The position numbers and the translations under genes are program-made. This document shows positions 17,382 through 25,790 of a DNA stretch of 64,000 bases, piece after piece. The DNA lies in the NCBI GenBank assembly GCA_038207625.1, contig JBBQZO010000020.1:43024-107023 (forward strand), read 5' to 3'. The notes beneath the pieces are model-generated. The model did not search any database. It saw nothing but the letters and a program-made list of their open reading frames with translations, and was not told where the DNA came from. This DNA is from JBBQZO01 sp038207625 (GTDB lineage Bacteria; Pseudomonadota; Gammaproteobacteria; Burkholderiales; Burkholderiaceae_D). Each line of letters opens with the position of its first letter. Position 1 is the stretch's first letter.

Positions 17382-18460
17382 CGGTCAAATCTCCGCAATG
17401 CCAGGCCACAGGCCACCAGGTAGGCGGGCGCCTCGGTGCGCAATTGTTGCTCGCGCACGGTGGGCGCCAGTTGCATGCCCTTGAACGGCGACACCACGGC
17501 GCTGGAAATCTTGGTGCGCGCGGCAACGATGTCAAGCAGGCCGGGAATCAGCGCGCAGCCGCCGGCCAGGAACAACTGGTCGATGCGGGTGTACGGGGTC
17601 GAGGTGTAAAAAAATTGGATCGCACGCGTCACTTCCAGCGCGGCGTTCTCCAGGAACGGCGCCAGAATATCGTTCTGATAGGCTTCCGGCAAACCGCCGC
17701 CGCGCTTCTTGGTTTCAGCCTCCTCGAACGACATGCCGTAGGCGCGCACGATATCCTGGGTCAGCTGATTGCCGCCGAACGGCTGCTCGCGCTCGTACAG
17801 CGCGTCGCCGTTCTGCATCATCGAAATATGGGTGACCTGAGCGCCGATCTGGAACAGCGCGACGATCTGGTCCTTGCCGGCCGCAGCCAGGTTGGCGGTG
17901 ACGCGCTCGAGCGCGGCGCGGGCCGCGTAGGACTCGACATCCATCACCACCGCCGTCAGTCCGGCCGCTTCGGCGATCGCCACGCGGTCCTCGACCTTTT
18001 CGCGGCGCGAGGCGGCCAGCATCACTTCCATGTCTTCAGGGGAATTGGCGGCCGGCCCCAGCACGTCGAAATCGAGGCTGACTTCGTCGAGCGCAAACGG
18101 GATGTACTGGGCCGCCTCGGACTCGACCTGGATCTCCAGCTGGTCCTCGGTCAGGCCGGCTGGCAGAATGATCTTCTTGGTGATCACCGAGGCCGGCGGC
18201 ATGCCCAGCGCGACCAGCTTGACGCGCGTGCCGCTCTTCTTCCAGACCCGGCGCACCGCTTCGGAAACTTGCTCATGGTTTTCGATGTTGCCGTCGACCA
18301 CGGCGCCACGGGGGAACGGTTCGGCGGCGAAGCGCTCAAGCCGGATCTCGCCCTTGCCCACGATCGACAGTTCGACCAGGCGCACGCCGGACGTGCTGAT
18401 GTCCAGCCCCAACATGGGAGGACTGGTTTGCCCGAACAGGGAACCTAAATTGACGTTCAC
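17378..18460 (-). CDS. pilM: Type IV pilus actin-like ATPase PilM
   Basis: Cytoplasmic actin/FtsA-fold protein of the pilus alignment complex that binds the PilN N-terminus. The 360-residue protein starts at a GTG (bases 18458-18460) preceded by GGGAG at good spacing. It shows the actin-like phosphate motifs LGLDISTSGVRLVEL near residue 17 and the later LFLAGGCALIPGLLDIVA. First gene of the pilMNOPQ run; it diverges from mrcA, the usual arrangement in gammaproteobacteria and betaproteobacteria. Confidence 0.95.
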   Translation of the reverse strand: MNVNLGSLFGQTSPPMLGLDISTSGVRLVELSIVGKGEIRLERFAAEPFPRGAVVDGNIENHEQVSEAVRRVWKKSGTRVKLVALGMPPASVITKKIILPAGLTEDQLEIQVESEAAQYIPFALDEVSLDFDVLGPAANSPEDMEVMLAASRREKVEDRVAIAEAAGLTAVVMDVESYAARAALERVTANLAAAGKDQIVALFQIGAQVTHISMMQNGDALYEREQPFGGNQLTQDIVRAYGMSFEEAETKKRGGGLPEAYQNDILAPFLENAALEVTRAIQFFYTSTPYTRIDQLFLAGGCALIPGLLDIVAARTKISSAVVSPFKGMQLAPTVREQQLRTEAPAYLVACGLALRRFDR

Positions 18461-18811
18461 GTACGTACTCCCTCAGCTACCGATACATCCACAATGACGC
18501 CGCCGACATGGCCCAACAAAACGAAAATGGCTAACCAGCATGCGGGGAATTTGTTTCAAAACCGCAATTTAGGCTGCATACATAAGACACCACTTTAAAT
18601 CGTAGCAATAAGGAGGATGCCGTGTAAAGGTATTTCTGAAACTCAATGTTGCAAGTGTGACTGGACGACGCCATTTTGCGCCCCCGACGCACCCCTGATT
18701 GACGGCTCGGCGGCGCCAACTCTTGAGTGCTGACGCATGCGCGCGGCGCGCCTTTGGCCGCGCGCGTGCCTTATAATGGCCCGGCTCCCATTTGCGAAAG
18801 ACTCCCCCCGC
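18461..18811 (+). promoter_or_regulatory. Divergent pilM/mrcA control region
   Basis: 351 bases without a gene between the pilM and mrcA starts. A perfect -10 hexamer TATAAT lies at 18772-18777, 34 bases before the mrcA ATG, but no good -35 is at the right distance. The minus-direction promoter for pilM is not clear. The region around 18540-18660 is visibly more AT-rich than its surroundings. Confidence 0.5.
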
Positions 18812-21148
18812 ATGACCGACTCCTCCTCTGGCACCACCGCTGCGCGCAGCCCCTTTTCCCCGAAACGGCTGGCTCTGCTGGCCCTGGCGAGCCTGTTCGG
18901 CTTGCTGCTGGTGGCCGTGCTGATCGTCGTGTTCGGCCTGGCCATGGCCTATCCGAACCTGCCGGCGCTCGACACGCTGACCGATTACCGCCCCAAAATT
19001 CCGCTGCGGGTGTTTTCGGCCGACAACGTGCTGATCGGCGAATTCGGCGAGGAGCGGCGCAATCTGGTGCGCATCAAGGACATTCCCGACGTGATGAAGA
19101 AAGCCGTGCTGGCGATCGAGGATGACCGCTTCTACGAACACGGCGGGGTCGACTACCTGGGCATCCTGCGCGCGGCCGTGCACAACGCCTCGGGCGGCGC
19201 CAAGCAAGGCGCCTCGACCATCACCCAGCAGGTGGCACGCAATTTCTTCCTGTCGTCCGAGCAGACCTTGAAGCGCAAGGCCTACGAAGTGCTGCTGGCC
19301 TGGAAGATCGAGCAAAACCTGTCCAAGGACCAGATCCTGGAGGTGTATATGAACCAGATTTACCTGGGTCAGCGCGCGTTCGGCTTTTCGTCGGCGGCCC
19401 AGATTTATTTTGGCAAGCGCCTGCAGGACATCAGCACCGCCGAAGCGGCCATGCTGGCCGGGCTGCCCAAGGCGCCGTCGGCCTACAATCCGGTGGTCAA
19501 TCCGAAACGCGCGCGCACCCGTCAGCAGTATATTTTGCAGCGCATGCACGATCTGCATTACATCACCGACGCCCAGTATGAAGCGGCCAAAGCCGAGCAA
19601 CTGGTGGTCAAGACGGACAGCAGCGAATTTGGCGTGCACGCCGAATACGTGGCCGAGATGGCGCGCCAACTGGTCTACGAGCAGTTCAAGGAAGAGACCT
19701 ATACGCGCGGCCTGAACGTGTTTACCACCATCACCAAGTCGGACCAGGACGCGGCCTATCTGGCACTGCGCCACGGCGTGATGGACTACGAAAAGCGCCA
19801 TCCGTATCGCGGCCCGGAAACCTATATCGACATCCCGCGCGCCAAGGAAGAGGCCGACGACGCGATCGAGACCGAGCTGGCCGACCACCCCGACAGCGAC
19901 GACATCGTGGCCGCCATGGTGCTCACGGCAAGCCCGCAAAAGATCACCGCCGTGACCGCCGCCGGCACCGAGATCGTCATCGTCGGCCCTGGCCTGGCGT
20001 TCGCGTCCGGCTGGCTGTCGGACAAGGCGGCGCCGAACCGGCGCATCAAGCGCGGCGCCGTGATCCGGGTCAGCCAGGAAGGTGGCGCGAACTGGAACAT
20101 CACCCAGATGCCGGAGGTCGAATCGGCCTTCGTGGCCGCCTCCAGCGAGGACGGCGCGATCCGCGCGATGGTGGGCGGCTTCGACTACAACCGCAACAAG
20201 TTCAACCACGTCACGCAAGCCTGGCGCCAGCCCGGCTCGTCGTTCAAGCCCTTCATCTATTCGGCCTCGCTGGAGCGCGGCCTGTCGCCGGCCACCATCA
20301 TCAACGACGCGCCCATTTCGTTTGATGCCGGCCAGACCGGCGGCCAGGCCTGGGAGCCGAAGAACTACGACAACAAGTACGAAGGTCCGATGACGATGCG
20401 GCGCGGCCTGACCAAGTCGAAGAACATGATCTCGATTCGCATCCTCAACAAGATCGGCGCCAAGTACGGCCAGGAGTACACCACCCGCTTCGGCTTCGAA
20501 GCGGACAAGAATCCGCCCTACCTGACGCTGGCACTGGGCGCTGGCGCGACCACGCCGCTGCAGATGGCCGGCGCCTACGCGGTGTTCGCCAACGGCGGGT
20601 ACAAGATCAATCCCTACCTGATCGCCAAGGTCACCGACAGCGACGGCAAGGTGCTCTCGCAGGCCCATCCGGACAAGGCTGGCGTGGAGGGCAACCGCGT
20701 CATCGACGAGCGCAACGCCTTCCTGATCGACAGCATGTTGAAAGACGTCGTGCGCTACGGCACCGCCACCAAGGCGCTGGTGCTGAAACGCCCCGACATT
20801 TCCGGCAAGACCGGCACCACCAATGATTCGATCGACGCCTGGTTCGCCGGCTATCAGTCCAAGCTGGTGGGCATTGCCTGGATCGGCTACGACCAGCCCA
20901 AGAATCTGGGTAACCGCGAAACGGGCGGCGGCTTAGCGCTGCCGATCTGGATCAGCTATATGCAAAAGGCGCTCAAAAATATTCCGGTCGAGGAGCGCAG
21001 CGTGCCCGAAGGCCTGATCCACATCGGCGACGAATACTATTACGAGGAAAACCCGCCCGGCACTGGCGTGCACAGCCTGGAAGGTGGCGCGCACGGCACA
21101 CCGGCCGAGGAAAAGGCCAAGGACGCCGTCAAGAACGAGCTGTTCTAA
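18812..21148 (+). CDS. mrcA: Penicillin-binding protein 1A (bifunctional transglycosylase/transpeptidase)
   Basis: Class A PBP that polymerises and cross-links peptidoglycan on the periplasmic face. I start at ATG 18812 (MTDSSSGTTAARS) rather than the earlier in-frame ATG because the promoter -10 lies between them; this gives 778 residues. A transmembrane helix is at about 20-45. The GT51 domain shows EDDRFYEHGGVD, GASTITQQVARN and KRKAYEVLLAWKIE. The transpeptidase domain has catalytic S476-x-x-K479 in PGSSFKPF, the SxN box SKNMIS, and K666-T-G-T669. An OB-like insert lies between the domains, as in PBP1A. The divergent pilM neighbour is the usual context. Confidence 0.96.
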   Translation: MTDSSSGTTAARSPFSPKRLALLALASLFGLLLVAVLIVVFGLAMAYPNLPALDTLTDYRPKIPLRVFSADNVLIGEFGEERRNLVRIKDIPDVMKKAVLAIEDDRFYEHGGVDYLGILRAAVHNASGGAKQGASTITQQVARNFFLSSEQTLKRKAYEVLLAWKIEQNLSKDQILEVYMNQIYLGQRAFGFSSAAQIYFGKRLQDISTAEAAMLAGLPKAPSAYNPVVNPKRARTRQQYILQRMHDLHYITDAQYEAAKAEQLVVKTDSSEFGVHAEYVAEMARQLVYEQFKEETYTRGLNVFTTITKSDQDAAYLALRHGVMDYEKRHPYRGPETYIDIPRAKEEADDAIETELADHPDSDDIVAAMVLTASPQKITAVTAAGTEIVIVGPGLAFASGWLSDKAAPNRRIKRGAVIRVSQEGGANWNITQMPEVESAFVAASSEDGAIRAMVGGFDYNRNKFNHVTQAWRQPGSSFKPFIYSASLERGLSPATIINDAPISFDAGQTGGQAWEPKNYDNKYEGPMTMRRGLTKSKNMISIRILNKIGAKYGQEYTTRFGFEADKNPPYLTLALGAGATTPLQMAGAYAVFANGGYKINPYLIAKVTDSDGKVLSQAHPDKAGVEGNRVIDERNAFLIDSMLKDVVRYGTATKALVLKRPDISGKTGTTNDSIDAWFAGYQSKLVGIAWIGYDQPKNLGNRETGGGLALPIWISYMQKALKNIPVEERSVPEGLIHIGDEYYYEENPPGTGVHSLEGGAHGTPAEEKAKDAVKNELF

Positions 21149-21154
21149 ACTCCC

Positions 21155-21196
21155 CGGCGAGGTGGCGCGCCAGCGGGTTGGCACGCCACTTCGCCG
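21155..21196 (+). terminator. Hairpin after mrcA (possible terminator)
   Basis: CGGCGAGGTGGCG (21155-21167) pairs with CGCCACTTCGCCG (21184-21196) with one G-U pair and a 16-base loop, 7 bases after the mrcA stop. No T-run follows, so termination may need Rho or may not occur. The rest of the gap to 21457 shows no gene or site that I can support. Confidence 0.5.
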
Positions 21197-21457
21197 CCAC
21201 CGATGTCAACCGTGCTGGCAACGCGCGCGCAACGTTGCGCGCCTCCCAACGCGGTTCAGCGCCCATCGTCGCCTGCGCAGCGTCGCAGCAGTTCGGCCAC
21301 AACGCCGCTCGGATGGTGCGAGCTCGCGTGTGGGCACTGGCGCGACACGCAACAACATCCACGCTTGCAGCGGGCACGGGCAGACGCGCCCTGCAGCGTG
21401 CATCACGGCTGGCGTTGCCGTCAGTATCCGGTAGCGGGAATCAGGTATCCGACGCGG

Positions 21458-22066
21458 TCACGCTTGCGACGGCAATTTCCCCGGCAGCAGGCGTTTCGTG
21501 TACAGGCAGGCGAAGGCGACGCCGGCGCAATAAACCATCACAAGAACGCTGCGCAAGGCGATGGCGAACGCCACATTGCAGACGAGTTTCTCCCAATAGC
21601 TGCTGTAATACCAATCGAAGAAGGAGCTGGGCCGGCCTGCCACACGTCGGCGCAGCAGCGTGCCTGAGACCAGTCGCAGGGCCAGAAACAACGCAATATA
21701 GGGCGCGAACTGCCAGAAGAGATCGATCCGCCAGCCGAAGTACATGGCCATCAAAAACAATGAAAAAACATGACTGGGGAAATCGATCTTGTTCTTCAGT
21801 ATCCACTCCAGGCATACGCAGAAGGGCAGGCTGTACAGGACCGGGAACAGCTGCAGCGTCCATGCCACGCTGGCCGCTGCAATCAGGGCCGCCAGGTAGG
21901 CGTATGGCGTCTTGTGTCGTTCGATGATGCCATGTTCGTCGATTCGGTCCATCAGCGTGAGCGCCAGACCGGAAAAGGCACCCAGAGCGAGCGCGCTTGC
22001 ATAGTCGATCAAGCTCAGCGTCGTGCCCATGAAACCGCTCAGCGTCGTGCCCATGAAACCGCTCAC
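21458..22066 (-). CDS. Polytopic membrane protein coupled to a Fic gene
   Basis: Unrecognised membrane protein of up to 202 residues. Four to five hydrophobic segments are visible, for example near residues 22-38, 55-82, 100-115, 118-135 and 160-185, with a basic stretch RLVSGTLLRRRVAG in between. The longest frame starts at GTG 22066, which overlaps the fic stop codon (GTGA). Because of a 24-bp duplication there are two further in-frame ATG starts at 22054 and 22030, giving N-termini that repeat MGTTLSGF; the shortest form would be 190 residues. The overlap indicates coupled translation with fic. I cannot assign a family; an accessory or immunity role is a guess. Confidence 0.68.
   Translation of the reverse strand: MSGFMGTTLSGFMGTTLSLIDYASALALGAFSGLALTLMDRIDEHGIIERHKTPYAYLAALIAAASVAWTLQLFPVLYSLPFCVCLEWILKNKIDFPSHVFSLFLMAMYFGWRIDLFWQFAPYIALFLALRLVSGTLLRRRVAGRPSSFFDWYYSSYWEKLVCNVAFAIALRSVLVMVYCAGVAFACLYTKRLLPGKLPSQA
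22013..22065. repeat. 24-bp tandem duplication over the membrane-protein start
   Basis: Two perfect 24-base copies (22013-22036 and 22037-22060) followed by a 5-base partial copy. On the minus strand each carries an ATG followed by GGCACGACGCTGAGC, so each copy adds eight residues (SGFMGTTL) and one potential start codon. Confidence 0.9.
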
Positions 22067-22764
22067 CGCCCGTAGCGCGCCAGCATTGCGCGCGCCAGTG
22101 ATACGTCCCGATTGCGCTGCACCGCTTCGATTGCCGAGTACAAGGCATGACGATCATTCGTCTTAATCGTGTGGAAATGAAATGCTGGCAGGCCTGCGCG
22201 CAGCGCCAGCAGATCGGCAAGGATACAGGCGACCCGGCCGTTGCCATCCATGAAAGGGTGAATGGCAAGAAAATCGATCAAAAAAGAGCCGATCGTTTCG
22301 GTCTTTTGTGCGTCGGTCGCAGCGTCGGTCAGCTTCGTATTGAGGATATCGACGATCTTTTCCATCGCTAACGGCACCTGATCGGGCGAGATAAATGCTG
22401 TCAGCTGCCCGGGGGTCAAACTGCTTTGGTGGGAATTGTTAGAAAAGCTTTTATAGGTGCCCGGCACCATATGCATAGGCCGCCCATCGTCGCTAAGCAA
22501 TTCTTGAGGGCGCTCGCCAGGAAAAAGGGCGCGATGCAATGCGCAAATGAAATCGCTCGTCAGTGCGCCCGCGCCGGGATAGGCGTCCAGGCAGAAATCG
22601 GCCAATCGGTCCCTGTGCTGTTGCGCCTGGCCCAACACGACAGCGTGTTTCTCTCGCGGTGTCTGCGCCATCAGCGCTTGCAAATAGGGCCTCGAGGCAT
22701 CCTCCAGCGCGGCCAGAAACAAGTTACGCATGCGCTGTTCCGCCGTCAATTTTCTCGATGGCAT
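22063..22764 (-). CDS. Fic-domain protein (putative AMP-transferase)
   Basis: Fic enzymes usually transfer AMP from ATP to a hydroxyl side chain of a target protein. The canonical active site HPFMDGNGR is at residues 169-177 and a flap-like VPGTYKSFSNNS segment lies upstream, so the catalytic elements look intact. I see no clear inhibitory [S/T]xxxE[G/N] motif in either end of this protein. The start is uncertain: ATG 22764 gives 233 residues (MPSRKLTAEQRMRN); the frame is open to an ATG at 22959 but that N-terminal part looks non-coding. No strong ribosome-binding site for either. The stop overlaps the downstream membrane-protein start. Target unknown. Confidence 0.82.
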   Translation of the reverse strand: MPSRKLTAEQRMRNLFLAALEDASRPYLQALMAQTPREKHAVVLGQAQQHRDRLADFCLDAYPGAGALTSDFICALHRALFPGERPQELLSDDGRPMHMVPGTYKSFSNNSHQSSLTPGQLTAFISPDQVPLAMEKIVDILNTKLTDAATDAQKTETIGSFLIDFLAIHPFMDGNGRVACILADLLALRAGLPAFHFHTIKTNDRHALYSAIEAVQRNRDVSLARAMLARYGR

Positions 22765-23342
22765 GGGCAGGTGCGGGTGGCGTGCCTGCGTCAATGCACG
22801 CAGACACGCGTTGGGATGGGATTGTTTGGGGACGCCAAGGTCTCGCACCAAGCGAGTTAGGACTGTAAAAAGTGAGCATGTCGGGTGGTGGTTATCGGCA
22901 GATCTCGCGTCAAGCAGACACGATGACAGAAGTATCTCGAACTTGGCTTGGCCTGTCAAATCGCGCCGGCAGTGGCCATTGCATGCCGGTTTTTCCGTCC
23001 GCAGCGCAGCCCCCTGCGCCCCGCCAGAGGCAGATGATCATCCCCGGACACGCCTACGCCATCCGGCAAGAGCCCGCGCTTCGGGCCATCGCGGTTGGGC
23101 GCACAAGCGCGGCATCCCAATGCGCGACGTGCACCCATGCACCGGCGATGCCTGCTGCTGCCTGACGCGCTGCAACAGGTCGATAGCATGGTCGTATGGA
23201 TTACTGCCGCGTAGGCGAGCAGCGGCCAGCGAGCGCTCTGCGATGCCTGCAAATAAGGCGCGCATTTGCGCTGCGCCGGATCGTTCGCCCGCCAGCGCTT
23301 GCCCGCTTCAGAGCTGGCGCAAGCACACCGGCCGCGGCTCGC
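22765..23342. other. Gene-poor gap upstream of fic
   Basis: About 580 bases between the fic start and the cyaY stop. One minus-strand open frame (23038-23265, 75 codons, starting MRALFAGIAERSLAAARL) has no recognisable homology or ribosome-binding site; I do not call it a gene. I see no tRNA, repeat array or terminator. The fic promoter should be here but no convincing -35/-10 pair is apparent. Confidence 0.4.
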
Positions 23343-23669
23343 TTACAATGTCACCGGGGTTCCACCTTGCGCGCTGGCCAACAGCGAGAGCGCAGCGAAC
23401 AACTCCGAGCCGTCGCGCGAATTTATCCACTCGTTGCCGACCCGCCGATAGTGAAATCCACCCGATTTTGCCGCGACCCACAGCTCCCGCATCGGGGTCT
23501 GGCTATTCACGATGATTTTTGAACCGTTGTCGATGAACTCGATGCTCAGCACGTTGCCGCTGCGGCTGCACTCGACATCGAGCAAGTCCTCGTCGTTGAG
23601 GCGGTCCATCGCCGTTTCAATGGCCGTCAGGGCCGCTTCGGCCAGGTCCAAAAATTCAGATTCGCTCAT
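23343..23669 (-). CDS. cyaY: Iron-sulfur assembly/iron-binding protein CyaY (frataxin)
   Basis: Bacterial frataxin: small cytoplasmic protein that binds iron and modulates IscS-dependent Fe-S cluster assembly. The 108-residue protein starts MSESEFLDLAEAALTAIE with the acidic first helix, followed by the beta-sheet signature IEFIDNGSKIIVN, PMRELWVAAKSGGFHY and the final helix. Start ATG 23669 is preceded by GGAG; an earlier in-frame ATG four codons upstream lacks this. It diverges from lptM across only about 40 bases, a common arrangement in proteobacteria (cyaY // lptM-lysA-dapF). Confidence 0.95.
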   Translation of the reverse strand: MSESEFLDLAEAALTAIETAMDRLNDEDLLDVECSRSGNVLSIEFIDNGSKIIVNSQTPMRELWVAAKSGGFHYRRVGNEWINSRDGSELFAALSLLASAQGGTPVTL

Positions 23670-23709
23670 GCTACACTCCAAAGTCTACTATCAAACTGTG
23701 ATTCTAATC

Positions 23710-23871
23710 GTGAAGTCCTCCCTAGCGTTGAATATCGGCGCCGCTGCCGTGCTGGCGGCCCTGCTGGCCGCCTGCGGCCAGACCGGCCCCCTGACCATGC
23801 CGAAACCGCCCGTCAAGCCTGCTCCGGCAGCGAGCGTTTCCGTGCCCCCACCTTCCCCTGCCGCCCAATAG
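23710..23871 (+). CDS. lptM: LPS assembly-associated small lipoprotein LptM (YifL)
   Basis: Short lipoprotein that in E. coli associates with the LptDE translocon and helps its oxidative maturation. The 53-residue product from GTG 23710 has a signal peptide and Cys22 directly followed by GQTGPLTMP, the hallmark of the family, then a Pro/Ala-rich tail. Another in-frame GTG at 23698 is possible; neither has a clear ribosome-binding site. It precedes lysA by 5 bases, the conserved order. Confidence 0.88.
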   Translation: MKSSLALNIGAAAVLAALLAACGQTGPLTMPKPPVKPAPAASVSVPPPSPAAQ

Positions 23872-23876
23872 AGTCC

Positions 23877-25154
23877 ATGCCACATTTTTCCTACCAAGAC
23901 GGCGTGCTGCACGCCGAACGCGCCTCGCTGTGCGCGATCGCCAGCCAGTTCGGCACCCCCACGTACGTGTATTCGAAGCGCGCGCTGCTGTCGAACTACG
24001 CCGCCTACGCCGACGCCTGCAAGGGTCGCGACGCGCTGATCTGTTATGCGATGAAGGCCAATTCCAACATCGCCGTGCTTGACCTGCTGGCCCGCCAGGG
24101 CGCCGGTTTCGACATCGTCTCGGGCGGCGAACTGCTGCGCGTAATCGCCGCCGGCGGCGACACCGGCAAGGTGATTTTTTCGGGCGTGGGCAAGAGCGCC
24201 GCCGAGATGCGCCTGGCGCTCGAGCACGACATCCTGTGCTTTAACGTCGAGTCGATCGCCGAGCTGCATCAGCTCGACCGGGTGGCCGGCGAGACGGGCA
24301 AGACGGCGCGCGTGTCGTTGCGTGTGAACCCGAACGTCGATCCCAAGGTCCATCCGTATATCGCCACGGGCCTGAAGGCGAGCAAGTTCGGCGTCGCGTT
24401 CGACGACGCGCTGGCCACCTACCGCACGGCCGCCGCCCTGCCCTTCCTGGACGTGGTCGGTATCGACTGCCACATCGGCTCGCAATTGCTCGACGAGGCG
24501 CCGTTGCTTGAAGCGCTCGACAAGCTCATCGAGCTGATCGACGCGCTGGCCGCCGAAGGCATCCTGCTGCACCACATCGACATGGGCGGAGGCATCGGCA
24601 TCGCCTACGGTGAAGCGGGCGAAGACGCGCCGGTGGCGGTGTCGCACTACATGCAGCAGGTGTTTGCGCGCATCGACGCCTGGCGCGCCGACAAGCACAT
24701 GGGCCGGCCGATCAAGGTCATCTTCGAACCAGGCCGCTCGATCGTGGGCAATACCGGCCTGCTGCTCACGAGCGTGGAGTACCTGAAGCCGGGCGAAGAG
24801 AAGAATTTTTGCGTGGTCGACGCGGCCATGAACGACCTGATGCGCCCGGCCCTGTACCAGGCCTGGATGGACACCAAGGTTGTCGTGCAGTCGGGCGAGC
24901 CGGCCACCGTGTACGACGTCGTCGGTCCCGTGTGCGAGTCGGGCGACTGGCTGGCGCGCGACCGGGCACTGGCCGTCGCGCCGGGCGACCTGCTGGCGAT
25001 CATGCAGGCGGGCGCCTACGGCATGGCGATGGCGTCGAACTACAACACGCGCCCCCGTCCGGCCGAGGTGATGGTCGACGGCGAGCAGCTGCACCTGATC
25101 CGCCAGCGCGAAAATCCGGCCGAGCTGTTCGCGCTGGAACGGAAACTGGGCTAG
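23877..25154 (+). CDS. lysA: Diaminopimelate decarboxylase
   Basis: PLP enzyme that makes L-lysine from meso-diaminopimelate in the cytoplasm. The 425-residue protein has the PLP-binding Lys60 in CYAMKANSN, the GGGIGIAYG phosphate-binding glycines, the HIGSQ motif in IDCHIGSQLLD and the C-terminal CESGDWLARDR carrying the catalytic Cys. Length and start (MPHFSYQDGVLHAE) are typical. It lies directly after lptM and converges on msrQ with a 4-base overlap; a perfect hairpin follows the stop. Confidence 0.97.
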   Translation: MPHFSYQDGVLHAERASLCAIASQFGTPTYVYSKRALLSNYAAYADACKGRDALICYAMKANSNIAVLDLLARQGAGFDIVSGGELLRVIAAGGDTGKVIFSGVGKSAAEMRLALEHDILCFNVESIAELHQLDRVAGETGKTARVSLRVNPNVDPKVHPYIATGLKASKFGVAFDDALATYRTAAALPFLDVVGIDCHIGSQLLDEAPLLEALDKLIELIDALAAEGILLHHIDMGGGIGIAYGEAGEDAPVAVSHYMQQVFARIDAWRADKHMGRPIKVIFEPGRSIVGNTGLLLTSVEYLKPGEEKNFCVVDAAMNDLMRPALYQAWMDTKVVVQSGEPATVYDVVGPVCESGDWLARDRALAVAPGDLLAIMQAGAYGMAMASNYNTRPRPAEVMVDGEQLHLIRQRENPAELFALERKLG

Positions 25155-25789
25155 GCCCCTTGCCCGGACGCCGGCGTCGCCGGCGTCCGGGTGCGCGCGC
25201 GGCTGCGCACCAGCCGCGCGCCCAGCAGCACCGCCACAATCACACCAAACAGGATCGGCTCGGCGAAGTTTTGCTTGCCCGCTTTCATCCACCAGAAATG
25301 CACGATGCCGAGCGGCGCGATCAGATACACCAGACGGTGCAGCCATTGCCAGCGCCTGCCGCCCAGCAGGCGCTGCATGCCATTGGTGCTGGTCACGGCC
25401 AGCGGTATCAACAACACGAAGGCGCCAAAACCGACGGTAATGAACGGGCGCTTGATCACGTCGCGCCACATTTCAGCGAGGTTGAAGAAATGATCGAACC
25501 ACAGGAACGTCACAAAATGCAGCACGGCGTAGAAGAACACGAACAGCCCCAGCATGCGGCGCAATTTGATCAGCCAGTTCCATGATGTCAGCCGCCGCAA
25601 CGGTGTCACGGCCAGCGTGATGCACAGGAAGTACAACACCCAGTCGCCGGTTGCGCGGGTGAGAAATTCTAGCGGCTCGACCAACTGGCCGCTCAGCGTG
25701 AGCCAGAGCATGCGCGCCAAGGGCAGCAGCGCCAGCGCGAACACTGCCAGCTTGAGCCGGCCGATCTGCCGGGAAGTGGGATTGGCCAT
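25151..25789 (-). CDS. msrQ: Haem-binding membrane subunit MsrQ of the periplasmic methionine sulfoxide reductase
   Basis: Inner-membrane haem b protein that passes electrons to MsrP. The 212-residue protein has about six hydrophobic helices with conserved His residues (FYAVLHFVTFLWFDHF, RLVYLIAPLGIVHFWWM), as in the YedZ/ferric reductase-like domain. It begins 1 base after the msrP stop. Its last codons are formed by a perfect inverted repeat and overlap the convergent lysA by 4 bases. Confidence 0.93.
   Translation of the reverse strand: MANPTSRQIGRLKLAVFALALLPLARMLWLTLSGQLVEPLEFLTRATGDWVLYFLCITLAVTPLRRLTSWNWLIKLRRMLGLFVFFYAVLHFVTFLWFDHFFNLAEMWRDVIKRPFITVGFGAFVLLIPLAVTSTNGMQRLLGGRRWQWLHRLVYLIAPLGIVHFWWMKAGKQNFAEPILFGVIVAVLLGARLVRSRARTRTPATPASGQGA
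25163..25191. terminator. Perfect 13-bp inverted repeat between convergent lysA and msrQ
   Basis: CCCGGACGCCGGC (25163-25175), loop GTC, and its exact complement (25179-25191). It follows the lysA stop by 8 bases and lies inside the msrQ 3' coding end. No T-run on either side; a bidirectional hairpin terminator or mRNA 3'-end stabiliser is plausible. Confidence 0.55.
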
Positions 25790-25790
25790 G

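Noticed and set aside
18737..18811. Upstream in-frame ATG extension of mrcA by 25 codons
   Set aside because: The extension MRAARLWPRACLIMARLPFA would cover the TATAAT at 18772-18777 and is not part of the family.
18569..20668. 699-codon minus-strand frame opposite mrcA
   Set aside because: Antisense to the full set of PBP1A motifs; no ribosome-binding site or recognisable domain.
21441..22268. Alternative 275-codon minus-strand frame over the fic/membrane-protein junction
   Set aside because: It is in a different frame from both the Fic motif and the hydrophobic segments, and gives a Cys/Arg/His-rich non-protein-like translation.
23038..23265. 75-codon minus-strand open frame between cyaY and fic
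   Set aside because: No ribosome-binding site, no recognisable similarity, and composition not distinct from neighbouring non-coding frames.
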